64,000 nucleotides of DNA from Trichoplax adhaerens. Its lineage: Eukaryota; Placozoa; Uniplacotomia; Trichoplacea; Trichoplacidae. Under the pieces are notes generated by a model. That model saw only the letters and a program-made list of their open reading frames with translations. It was not told the origin of the DNA and did not search any database. Positions 1 through 12,356 of this stretch are shown in pieces. The stretch lies in assembly GCF_000150275.1 (NCBI RefSeq), contig NW_002060951.1:900552-964551 (forward strand), written 5' to 3'. Within the stretch, counting starts at the first letter, position 1. Each line of letters opens with the position of its first letter. A program made the position numbers and the translations under genes.

Positions 1-3000
1 ATACGATACCATAGTTAGGTCGATAACCTGAACAACAAAAAACTCTTAAGATGATTTATTCGTATAGTGCATTTGAATGGCATCCTTACAGATCTATATA
101 TAGATCAATCTAGCTCAGCTAGATCTACGTCATAATGCCAGCCAGCACTGAATTTTGCTACCAAGGCTAACCTTTAATTTCCGATTCAGAACCAACCCAG
201 AAGTAACTTGCGGCTTTTAAGTTATTTTTCCTTGCAGTAACCCATATCTGAAAGGAAAAGAGTATCTAGTTATAGTATTCATTTTTGTAAGTGTTATAAC
301 TGAAAAATTAAGAGCTAAATGAGAGAAAAGGTGGCAACAATGTGAGAGTTGGTCATATAATCTACAACGAATGTTTTATTTGTTAAACATATTTCTATCC
401 ACATCAAGATCGGCCTTTGTCAATAATTAAGTGAACTAATATCTCAAAAGTTTTGAGATATTTTGATCTACACTCCATATGATAGATTTTTCCTCGTTAA
501 AATACAAACCATAGCCAAAAAGAAACACATCTATCTCCATGGATTGTGATTATTTTCTAATTATAGAATGGTTACGATTCTATTGGTAAACATCATCATG
601 CCTATTGTATAGTCACCATAAAATTGGCCAAATTGCTAATGCTCAAGATACAACTAAGTCTATAGCTATGTTGCAGCCTTAAATACAAAGGACAGGAAAT
701 AGAATATTGATAAAGATCTATATGAAATCATGCGAAATTGTAAATTTTATTATGATATTGTATGGTAATTATCATCATCCGTGAATGACCGAATTATAAC
801 TATCAATACAAGATTATGTATAAAACTACGTTTCGTGATTAACTTAAGTCTATATTCTACAAAGATAGTACCAGTATGAGGGATGCTGATCTTTAAAGTT
901 TTATCAGCTAGAGCAACAAACTGTAGCAAGTATATTACTAGCATTCTAAATCAAATTTTGATATAGGAAAACAATTTAATCAACTACATTTCTAATCATA
1001 ATGGCATTGTTACACAGATCAGATCCCATCATAATCATAGCTAAAATGCAAATTATCTTCGCGAGAAAAAATCTAATTTACTGAAATTGAAGATATGTTA
1101 CGCTATTTTACACAGAAATACTATTCTTAGGACATTGAAAGGCAATTATCAAGGAATTAATATCATTGTCAGATTCTCCTCATTTAACCGAATAACATTT
1201 TTCAATCAGAACATTATCGACTAGTACGCTAGTAACTAAACTTAAAATGTGATTCGTTCTAAAATTTTTAAACACTTACAGGTTCACCTCCCCACCATTT
1301 AGATTGGGTGCTATTCTTAGCGCCAATATAGAATTTATCATTGAGTTGGGGATCAAAGAATGTATTCGCCACGATGCCATGGTGGGCCGGATACAGTCCC
1401 TATTTGGATGGAAAACTGTCTGATTTATATTTTATTTAATATTGGTAGCTAAAGAAAGAAATAGCTATAAAGTAAAATCTATTAAGATACTCTAAAATTA
1501 AAACTGATTGATAATGAAACTTACAGTCACAATACTGTAATGATTGGGGAAAGTTTTTGTAGGGAAACATGATTGCATATAATCCGCTCGAACACCTCGG
1601 CTTGCTAAATTATAATTGTAAATTTGATTAACACATAAAGTAGGAAGCCTGCCCTATTAATGTAAATTCATTAAATTATCACTAAAAAATAACAATAGAC
1701 TAGATATAAACAAGTCTTAATAATTATAATATGCTATTGTAGGAATTAATTATACTTGTATACAGTCTATTAGACACCGTAACATAATTATAGGGTAAAT
1801 CAAAGTAGAACAGTAATAAACTGTTTTATATTACGCAAAAATGAATAATATCTAGACTGCTTGGAATTAAAGCAATGATAATAAATCAGCTACATTGTGA
1901 AATCTTATATATGACTGTTGCACATTCAGCTTGTTGTGGAGCAATTCTGCACTACCAAATTTATTGTTATCATTAGAATTAAGAGATAACTGAGCTATTT
2001 TGATTTACCCTACTCTCGGTAGCCTTACCGAACGCGGTCAAGTTAGGAGAGAAACCACGTTTGTGATAGTCCCAACGGAATCCATCCACAGAGATCAAAA
2101 GTAATGGTTTAACTTTTGCACTATTTATTCCATACAAAAGCAATTTAGTTTAATCGTCAATACAATTTCATCTTAATTACAATACCATACAAAGAAAAAT
2201 CTGAACTCAATTAAAGTTGTATGATGTAATAAAATCTGACGCACTTGCAAATTGATTTTACGTAAGATGGCGGTGGTGCAGTTGTTCCGCTTGATTGCTG
2301 GCCTTGAAAAGCAGCTATTAAAGTTACATCAACAATAAAATTTAGTTAGTTAATTGCAGTCTTTGAAGGAACTACAATAGTGTATTTTAAACTAGAATAC
2401 ACTATTATGGGCTTAACTTTATAGTTACTGAAAGTGATATCGGTATCTAAGGCCATTAATCACAATTAGGCGAAGACTGAAGCCATCAATGGTAAATATT
2501 TTATTAAAACAATTGATGATAAATTAAGATATTTTTACTTCTACATAAGTAAAATATCCTGATCAGATACTTAGGTAAGAATTACTAAAATATATAGCCT
2601 AGTTTTAGTTTGATTTTATTATTTGTGTCTGCTAGATCTATGAATGGGTTTACTGTTTTTTTATTATGATATAATATAATTTATAGTAAGTATTACAGTT
2701 TTTTAAGATCCATTTACAGGTATACTATATTTTTCTATTTGAAATAGCGGTGGTTATGGTTTACGTCTAATCTGTAGTTGCTACATTTAATAAACAATAC
2801 CAGCAATTTACTGGCAAATATGTCATGAATATTATTTATGTAACTGATATGATATGCTAAAAAAATTAAAAGTTAGCTAGATTTTCAACAAGGCGTAGAT
2901 TAGTTGTACATCCGATTACAATAACATTAGGGAGGTAGGGCCCATTAGCATACGGTATGCGTATGACCATTAAGTATATTTTAAATCGCTAAAAATTGAA

Positions 3001-5126
3001 TTGCTAACATGAGCGATTCAGCCATTTGGCGCAAACTACAAATTTTACTTCTTTTAAATATAACTATATTTATATACTATACGTCTTACCTTTCTGAGTA
3101 AATATTCCGATTAGAATACCAATAGTAAATCCAGCAGCAACAAGGATTATCCCACCAATCTGCAGAGAATATTAAAATCGTCAAATCACTGTAGCAGGAG
3201 ATTAATTAATGCTGTAAATATCTTATGACAATATTACAATTTATTTGAATTTTAAATAATAAAAAAAGGAAACCTTAAGATAGTACAAATTTATCTAACT
3301 TTTATTAATATAAATAATACATCCATTAACTATTGGGCATGCTTAGATATTATTACAATGTAAGAAAGGTTCTTGCAATTACAAATAATTCAAAACCCTG
3401 ATCTCATTATGCGCTCATGAGAACACGTGCTTAGCTAAGGTATGTACCGTATTAATGTTCAATGTCATTGTCAAGGTGACAAGGCCTACAACATTTTGAA
3501 AGAGGTTAGTTATACATACAGTAATTTTATTGGTCATTTACAAGCTATTCCAGGGACTTCTCAATTTTTTTACCCAGAAGTCCCTGCTTATTCACGCCAA
3601 CAGTAAGGTCTAGAATACTTCTAATTATAACCGCCTAATATAGCTATTCATTAGCAATATTACTTGTCAGAGTATAATTACCAAGAATAATTATTGTACG
3701 ACACATTAGAATGTGTACAATGACTGATATTACTCCTGCTTACGGTTTGGCAATGTCGTGCATATTAATTATGATATTGTTATGTTACAAAATAAATGTA
3801 ATACACAGTACACTGTAAATAACTGCGATATGAATTATTACATTAACTCTTCATAAATAATTTTATGATCTAGTGTTATTTTTATTTGAAGATAAATTCT
3901 GATTATTTCGGAACTTTCTATTCTCAATAAACTTTATAAGATATAGCCAACTAGTACTGTATAATATCAACTATAATTAAGATATATCTTTGTAGACATG
4001 GCAAAATGATCGTAATTACAGTTGGATGTAACAATTATTCCACATCATCCATTATCTTTGAATATGACATTATTTGGTCGTGATCACTTCATAGTTATCA
4101 ATATTTATGACAGGAGTATGAGTATTGTGTACCAACGCATATTATTAGTCAATGTGGTATCTAAAATATTCCTCAGATTCACGTAATCTGAGACCTAGCC
4201 GTACTTACTACGTAAACATATACGTTTCTTCGATTTCCTCCACGGAAAGTTGTATCGTCGCCAGTTAACTTATCTCTCTGTAAGAATCGAATCAAATAGA
4301 ATTGCATCAAAGATAATATCTTCAATCAAGTTCTTGTACCGTACATTAAGAAAACAATTTTAGAACAAAAACTTTTTCAGTCAGTTCATATCAATCAATA
4401 TAGCGAAGATAAGTGAAAGGTCATTCAAGCATTACAATTAGAGCGCTTAATAATGTTACGTTAAGCCTAATCCCAAGGCAATGCAATGCAATTCAGAGCA
4501 GTTTTTTTGATTTGTAGAAATTCATAATTATAACTTTAAATCTTAGTAAAAGCTACGTAGACGGAATTCGATGTACAATACAAATTTACTGTAGCTACTG
4601 CGGATCCCCTATACTCAGGATCTATCTAGGTACTTGTCAACTCATGATAGGTAATTTACAAGATGTTCTATGCTAACTAATTTGAGTACCGTGAGCTATA
4701 GGATTATATATGGCAAAATTTTGAAACTACGGACGTTATGGTGAAATTGAACGTTAATTCAACGCTATTTACTAAAATTTCGACTGCAAATTGTAAATAC
4801 ATCTACTCTTAAATTGCCCAAAATTAAAATCTATCAATGCACCACTGCACCAAGTAATCTATACGATGATGCGAATCAATTTTCTGTAAGTAGTTCACAC
4901 ATGTAAAATTTATCTGGGTACTGCATGATAATAATCCATTTATAACCACATCAAAGATTCGTACAGAAAGTAGTTTGTTGAGCAAAAAAGTTTATAAATT
5001 CAATTGAAAGGATTAGCCAAAAGCTCATATAATAGAACAATTTCACCACTTCTCATGAAACATATGTAGATTAATCTGTAGTTATTTTATAAGCCAGACG
5101 AAATAATTTTTTACCTTTTCAGACAT
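1..5126 (-). CDS. Ectonucleotide pyrophosphatase/phosphodiesterase (ENPP family), partial, multi-exon
   Basis: Type I phosphodiesterase/nucleotide pyrophosphatase that hydrolyses extracellular nucleotide or phospholipid phosphodiesters using two metal ions. Exons on the minus strand, whose phases all agree: 5126-5115 (start MSEK), 4277-4209, 3159-3090, 2314-2245, 2120-2029, 1604-1525, 1399-1280, 247-172 and 27-1, continuing off the left edge. A short basic N-terminus (GGNRRN) precedes one membrane segment (IGGIILVAAGFTIGILIGIF), giving a type II topology. A short Pro-rich linker (TAPPPSY) follows, then the catalytic domain: metal aspartate in LLLISVDGFRWDY, nucleophile threonine just before FPNH in FPTKTFPNHYSIVT, then GLYPAHHGIVAN, PIWVTA and SYFWVGSESEIKG. 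The wording is closest to ENPP1/ENPP3, but I see no Cys-rich somatomedin-B domains between membrane segment and catalytic domain. The C-terminal half is outside the window, so the subtype and any nuclease-like domain cannot be judged. Family assignment is secure. Confidence 0.9.
3551..3586. repeat. Perfect 11-bp hairpin in an ENPP intron
   Basis: CAGGGACTTCT (3551-3561) and AGAAGTCCCTG (3576-3586) are exact reverse complements around a 14-base A/T-rich loop. Similar AGGGACT/GGTCCCT pairs lie at about 62115-62155 and, weaker, near 53570. It could be a small foldback element; no function can be assigned. Confidence 0.6.
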
Positions 5127-8100
5127 TTTGTTACCACTTGTCGTTGGACTTGAGGTTATTAATCTAGCAGCAGTTTGCCGACTGGTAGTATCTAAATAAT
5201 TATCATCAACGGCCTTAAGTATGGTAATAGCCTGATAACATACGATAAAACTTACATTAATTAGTCTATGGGAGGGGTAAAAACCTGCTGGCAAAATTGT
5301 TTCTCTATTGTCCACTCTCGTTTCTATTCGTATATCCAAAATATATTAGCAAAGCATCTATTATTTCAGGCAACTATGATATTGCGAAAACATCCTCTAT
5401 TGATATTAGTAGCTTTGTCAACAAGCTTGATATACCTTTATTATGTAAATAATCAGCATCAATAAGTTGAACATTTGTCTCTTATTTGTTATTATTTGTT
5501 TAGAATTTCCGACAAGACCTCAAAGAAGTTCCAGGTACAGCTATCACGATTAATCACCATGTCATATAACAAACAATTTGAACTTAATGGGATTTCAAAA
5601 GTCAATTAGTAGCTAGATAAAATGTGTTAGGTATGCTGCTGCTAGTCCAATCAAGGATATCAATCTCAGTCGAATCATTATGACATTGATGATCCAATGT
5701 GATTAATATGTTTTAGCTTGTTAATGTGTTATTAATTATTAATTTTTTCGAGTTGAAACCACTTGATTAATAGTAATATTTCGTAATAAGATCTATTAGA
5801 CAGCATATTGTCGTAGAAAGAATGCAACAGCTAAGGGCAATGTTTATAATTTCAAAGCATCAATAGAGTACGGTCTTCTTGTTGCAGGCTAATCTCCTGA
5901 TAAGGTGCATCTTTCCAACTCTGATCATAAATTTTGCAGTTACTTTAGACTACATACATTAACGAAATAACTTCAGATTTTGACCTCTAATCATGATGAT
6001 AATGTTGCAAGTTATCATGGTAATTCCTTTTGGAATCAATTGTCCATAATTATAATTAATAATTATAGATTACGTTACATTTGTATGGCTAATACTACTG
6101 TTAGTAATTTGAACGAAGTAACAACAAAGATATCTATTTCATTGGAGTAGACTACAAAATATTGCTTGAATTTTTCAGCATTTGATGATGAAATACTAGA
6201 ATTATTAGAGAATGAACTGAAACATTTTGAAGATTTAGTAAAGTAGAAGCGATTGCGAGTTTAGATATTTAATGTAGGGATGGGCTTTGTGTACTGATTC
6301 GATTTGATCGAACCAAATTCAAAGGAAAGAATGGCAAGTAGAATTAGCTGTAATAGTAATGCATCTCAAATAGAAAGTATCTATGTATGCATAAATCTTA
6401 GAGGTTCAGTGTAGGCTACGTTAAGCAGTTCAAAAATTATTATAACTCGTAAGTAGACTAGCGTAATATATTTGAGATAAAAATTCGATGAAAATCAATA
6501 GAATCTTTAGGCTGCTTATTACAAACTACGGAAGGATGCATAAAATTTATTAATTCTTCCTTTACAATTAGGGGAAACAATTATGTCTTAATATCAATAG
6601 AGTTCAAGCCCTACGAGGATAATGACTATCTCTTTATCGATTAATGATTAACTGTTGAGCATATTTATCGATTATTTATAACGGACAATAATCCAGTTCG
6701 AACTCAACTGATAACCATTTCCTTATTGTAATATTACATAAAAACAATTTGGATAAAGGATAAACTGACAATAATGACTATTTTAAATCGCAAGATTTTC
6801 TTGCATCAATCGGCAGCCTGTTGCATTTAATTTAAATGGTACATACTGCGTAGTAAGAAAGCAGCAACTAAACTTTCTGGTCAAATAATACCCAGCTAAA
6901 TAATATTAATAGTTTATACATTTGGTTAATAGATAGTCTTTCAGTGGCCGTTGAAATCTACCTCACACTATTACTCTGTATAGGTTCGAAATCTACCATG
7001 TCTATTAACCACAAACTATGCAAGACATCTAAAATTTGCTATACTTTATTGACTATCTAAATACACTATTGGGTATCAGAAAGTAATAACATGAGCATAT
7101 GATTCACTTTCTTACTATCGCTTCAGTCCGTAAATACTATAATTAGATAGAGTAGATTCATAATTACCTCACTCCATTATCCTACCGAATAGACTTATCT
7201 ATATTTCCAGCAGTACAAAAGGCAAGGAATTTATTTCCAGCTTACATATTAAGGAGTGGATAAATTTTCGACTGCAATGATTAATTTAAAGTATCGTAAC
7301 CTTTATCAGCAACATAAATACGCTTAATGACAGCGAAAAGCAAGACTACACATATAGCACATTTAAGATACTTGTTGATTAACTGTTTTCATGATGAACT
7401 TGTGGAATAGTATTACTTTTGTATGTTACCGACAGTACCATAAGATTGGTCAAATAGCTTAATTAATATACATATTAGAGTGTGTTTAGATTAATTTCTG
7501 AAATCTAGAGTAACTTTGCACATCTTATCTCAAGATATTTGAAAAGATAATACATAAATTCCTATTTTCCTAATACTGATGCGAAAAATAGCACTTTACG
7601 CCTGATACAGCCGTGAGTAACCTGAAATCGCCAATATCTGTTAGAATAGCATCTCAAATTAGGTAACTTCTTGCTACAATGCTATACGAGCACTACAGCT
7701 TTCATAGTCTGCTCATCTACTTATATTAAATTTAATGAGGTATTACTACGGAAGAAATACTCGACATGTTATGACAAGATAGATTAAACTTAGAAAAGCT
7801 CTCAAGCTGACTAAAAATAGAGAACAGTGAAAATTATTGGTATCAGACTATCAGTAACTTGTTAACTAGCTACACAATATTAAGATAACACGAGTATCTG
7901 GACGCTCTTGAGCTCTATTGGTATGTCAACTGGATATCCGCGACGAATACAGTATACTTAGCTCTATAATATGAACATCATAATGAGTGATATTTTCATT
8001 ATAGGAACTTTATGGTGAATAAAATACAAGATTCTAAAGTAATTTAACAAATTACGAAACAGTTTATATCGGGTAGCATATCATACAATACTAGAAATTC

Positions 8101-8490
8101 GATAAACAATGACAACATCACTGCTACATTAGCTGATATCGGTTAGAAAAGCCGTAGTAAATACTGAAAGCTTATAGGAAGGATTAAAGCATCATAGAAT
8201 TAATCACTTATTAAGATTTTTTCTCCCATTTAAATTGTGGTGTTAGCTAATATTTTTTATATTTTAATACACGTAACCACATATATTTACATGAATGATA
8301 TATTGCAAGTATCAACAGCAGTAATATATAGTACGATAATTAAAGTAAAGTTAGAATGATATATTGTCATACTCTGATTCATGATTATATCAACAGTAAC
8401 TTGAACATGGCTACTAATTAGATATTTGTATTTGAAAAAGATCATTTAAAAAAACAATACCAAACAGCAACTACTCGGGTAATTTACGCC

Positions 8491-8567
8491 TTATTTATCA
8501 AGCAGAGGTGTGTCCATGGGAGTAGTAATGTTTCCGCGTATGTTTACGTCAAAAATGATCTTTGCTC
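8491..8567 (-). CDS. Possible terminal exon of an unrecognised gene
   Basis: After an acceptor-like CGACAG, the minus strand reads 24 codons beginning AKIIFDVNIRGN and ending TPLLDK before a TAA stop at 8491-8493. The reading is polar and non-repetitive, unlike most of the surrounding AT-rich DNA. I cannot place upstream exons or recognise the protein, so this could be chance or the remnant of a dead gene. Confidence 0.2.
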
Positions 8568-11060
8568 CTGTCGAAACATGTAAGCCGACTGATACAATAA
8601 ACAATTAAAAATTAAGATTTATATAACTTAATAGCGTGTATTTGAAGCTAAAAACAAGTTCTAATATTAGCAATATCAGTTAACTTGCAGGTGTATCCTA
8701 CAAGAATTCATATATCTAACAAATTACTAGAGAATAATCTTTTTACTCCTCAATTATAGTGACTATATCGAGGCCAACAATTCATTTTATAAATCTATTA
8801 CTAAATATAGATTTACTGCAATTAATATCCAAAATAAACAATTGGTCCTGCTGATCGATATCTAACTGTTTACTAGTCTCACTTATATATATCAATAGTA
8901 GTACTAGTATATGATATGTACGTTGAAAATTTTCAAGTTTAATAGTTAAGTAGCCCTCGTTTACTAGTAAGCTAACGAAGCACCTCACAGAAATCTATGT
9001 GCACGAAATATATCTACAAAACTTGAAGTGGTAATTGACTATTATAAGGATAAGAGCTGAGCAATATTCTACATAACTAACCACGGTCCAGATGATCCTC
9101 TTCCTAACAGTTTAAGCGTTATAATCATATACAGTAATGATACAAGAATGAGCAATGAAGAAGATTTTTAATTTTATGCTGTTGGTAAAGGTAGACTAAT
9201 CTGGTGCCTTGTATACTTTATTTTCAACTAAGATTTTTTTGAATTAAGATACAAAATAGATAAAAGATACTAACGTCGCTAATTTTATATATTCGATACC
9301 GGTTTCCCTCGCGGACACATAATTCTAAATTTAAGGTAGCTTAGATGAGTAGGAAACTTCTAAGCGATAAATCATCAGCGATAATTAACTTCGCACGATC
9401 GACATAGCTACAATTTTTTGTTTACTTGAGCGAAATAGGTTATAAGTAAATATTGAATTAAACGGATCTAACTGCATAATGGCTATTTTGGATAGCCTAA
9501 TGATGTTACATGACATTTTGACCACTTTGGCAATGCATAACAAAACCACTAGAGTCAGTGGGCTAGTTCACAACGTCATTACGTATGTCAATTATTAATT
9601 GTAAATTGATTCTATAGCGGTATTATTTTACAACGGACGGAAGCGGGTATGAAATTTAATTAGCCATTTTATAATGACAATATTGCGATTATAATTATAG
9701 CATTTCAAGCCATTGCGACCGGCTAGTAAGACCAACAATAACCATCATTACCGGTACTCTTCCCTTAAAGATACCTAATTTTCTTGTACAGTAAACTCAA
9801 TACAGTGATTCTAAATTTTTCTCCTGAATGAATATTACTGAACTGGATCAAGTACAGAAGTTATTCAGGCTTTTTGATAAGCTAAACAATATTCTATACA
9901 TTCGAGCGGTACTATATGAAACACTTAATTACTCTATTTTAATGTCATAATCGATGCAGGGGTACGGATACTGTTGACTCAAGAGCTGTACAATATAGAG
10001 TGAGCCTACGCTAGTAATCCACGATTGATTTTTTACGGTAAAACATATCCAATTTTATTACATACATGATACTGTACATCTTTTGATAATGCATAATTAT
10101 AGTTACTAATTTAAGATTGATTCCTATGTTCCACTTAAGAGCTATCCAGTGAGTATGCAGTACACTGCACGGTCAGTCCACGCTAGTAATTCATGATAGA
10201 TTTGGACGTAAAGAATGCTATATATATAAAGATTTATTGCATGCATATATGCATAAGGTATCATATTTTAAGTTTAAGTACTGTCACATCCAATATGTGA
10301 AGATGAAAAAAGTATCAAGAAATTATTGTACCGCCAAGGGCATAACGATTAAGATGCAACTAAATTTAGGAGCTTATGATTTTAGAGTCTGACAAAGACC
10401 TCTAGATATAACACACATTTATATCCAATTCTTCAATTTTAGCAACTTTGCAAAATGATATTGTAGCAAGATTGTGGCTCACTGTGCAGCATACATTGCA
10501 GCTCTTTGCACTACAGCGTACCGTCTAGGTATGAATAAGTAATCCACCTTATCAACTAAAGCACTCCTACCCTAGAGCTGGCTCTCGCAGCTGCTGGCCC
10601 ACTAGCCCACATACGATGTGATTACCGGTTTCGACTGACCACTGAGTGCCAATGACAATACTGTATTATATAGTCTGTATACAGTAGTACAGTAGTTATA
10701 TAGCAATTGTCATATATCGTAATACATTACTGACTTCCGGCTATTATGCATATTAACCGAGATCGGGTTTTAGCCATGTCAGATACATACTGAACCGAAC
10801 TTTTCTCAGGTCTACTAGCTAGGCTAATCAGAGATTGGTATTTGTTAGTACTTGCATCTTGTATATAGGAGTATACGCGTATATTAACATCTATACTGTA
10901 TGCTATACTTTACCGCAAGTTATGCTGCTATATTGCGCTATATTGTATATTGCACAGTATATTACAGTATAAACTACTACGGCAAATAACATTGGTTGTA
11001 TATGTGTTACACTAGACCATCTGAAAACATCCAAATTATTTCCAATTTTTCGTTACCCCA

Positions 11061-11180
11061 TCGCAGCTGATACTTCAACTATGACTATAATATCGAATTG
11101 AAATTTTGTCCATATAAATTTCAATATCGACAAAATTTCAATTGGATATTATAGCGTACTAGTTAAAGTATCAGCTGCGA
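11061..11180. repeat. Large imperfect inverted repeat (hairpin, MITE-like)
   Basis: Arms 11061-11110 and 11129-11180 are reverse complements with only a few substitutions and a 2-base length difference, separated by an 18-base loop. The outer ends read TCGCAGCTGATACTT and AAGTATCAGCTGCGA. The size and near-identity of the arms fit a small foldback or miniature inverted-repeat element. No coding sequence lies inside and no clear target-site duplication was seen. Confidence 0.75.
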
Positions 11181-11804
11181 CATGTCCAGACTATTTACTT
11201 TTGGTACCAACTATCACCACGGCAGCCGACTAACGCAGACCACAGTGCATATCGTGTATGTCATACTGTATATCAGTAAGACTGTGTTGTTAGTCTGATA
11301 CTCGATACTCTCATGTTGCAGACATGCAGCCGGACGGACTAAAACCCATTGTTGCTATTCGCCACGGCATGGAGTTTCTATGGTTACTGAATTCGTATCA
11401 CGTAGATTTTTCACTTGACAACATGCTGCTTTAATGTATAGCTTCAGGGAGAAAGGTTCTAGTCTGTATTGATCATATTGTATGTTATTAAAAACTATCC
11501 AGGTTCATACAACAATTTTAACTCTTATTTACAGTTTACTCCCCGTGATATCAACACTTTTATGCTTCTATTAATCAACAGTACAAGGTTAGCTATTAAG
11601 TTCAAGTATTGGCTTATACAAGACTACAAATTGTACTGCATTTATTGCAGGATTGGATAAAAGATAGCAATTAATTTAAAGAGAGAAAGAATAATTGAAC
11701 AAATAGTTCAGTGCACAATCTTGGGAAAAGGTGATTTCAACAAAATTGGCTATTCATACTAGAGGAATACTGCCAGGCCAAAATCATAAGACGACTAAGT
11801 CAAA

Positions 11805-12356
11805 ATGGATAAAAATAGGACACAATCCAATCTTGTCCCCGAGCAAAATCATAATAGTTTGAAACATTCCAAATCATTCAAGGATCTTAAACCAGTCTCT
11901 AAAGGTAAATCACAACGTAAAGTGGAAATTAATATTCCTTTCATAGCACATCAAAGTCGTGATAATACCATCATTCACAGTGCTAAAAGTGAAGGTCTTC
12001 CAGTATTAGACAGAACTTTCAAATTAACGCCAAGCAATTTCTTTCCTGAAAGAAAAGTTCAAGCTATTATACGTGAAGTCTTGAAAAAACACCTACAAAA
12101 TGTCGTCTACAATAGTGATAAATGTGCTACACTATCTAAATTAATTAGCGATGAGATTAAGCAACGAGTTAAAAATTTAAACTTAGATCGATTTAAAATC
12201 ATAGCTGTGGTCCATCTTGGCTCTGATGGTAGTCAGTCGTTAAATATTGGTAGTCGGTGTGTTTGGAATACCCAATTCGATAATTTTGCATCTTCTACTT
12301 TCCAAAGTAATACCTTATTTGCTGTTGCTGCGGTTTATGCTGTCTATTTTGAGTAA
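11805..12356 (+). CDS. Tctex1-domain dynein light chain-like protein, intronless
   Basis: A 183-residue protein read in a single exon. The first ~75 residues are polar, basic and Ser/Lys-rich (for example KHSKSFKDLKPVSKGKSQRK) and probably disordered. Residues ~78-183 form a Tctex1 (DYNLT) domain: FPERKVQAIIREVLKKHL, then LSKLISDEIKQRVKNL, the strand FKIIAVVHLGSDG, then RCVWNTQFDNFASS, ending SNTLFAVAAVYAVYFE, the usual family finish. Such proteins are non-catalytic light chains of dynein or ciliary/IFT dynein complexes, or cargo adaptors. The N-terminal extension resembles the TCTEX1D1/TCTEX1D4 group more than the short canonical DYNLT1. The ATG sits in an AAAATGG context. The lack of introns is unusual here and could mean a retrocopy or a naturally intronless gene. 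Confidence 0.88.
   Translation: MDKNRTQSNLVPEQNHNSLKHSKSFKDLKPVSKGKSQRKVEINIPFIAHQSRDNTIIHSAKSEGLPVLDRTFKLTPSNFFPERKVQAIIREVLKKHLQNVVYNSDKCATLSKLISDEIKQRVKNLNLDRFKIIAVVHLGSDGSQSLNIGSRCVWNTQFDNFASSTFQSNTLFAVAAVYAVYFE

Larger units (their letters stand above)
5127..11804. other. Gene-poor intergenic stretch
   Basis: About 6.7 kb between the ENPP start and the Tctex1 gene. Short open frames at 5268-5465 (plus) and 8782-8988 (minus) show no recognisable domain and start at positions without clear support, so they are not called. The only exon-like item is at 8491-8567 (listed separately). A large hairpin lies at 11061-11180. Around 9985-10230 two stretches sharing CACGCTAGTAAT or a close variant lie about 170 bases apart, which may be an old duplication. 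Nothing else is supported. Confidence 0.6.
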
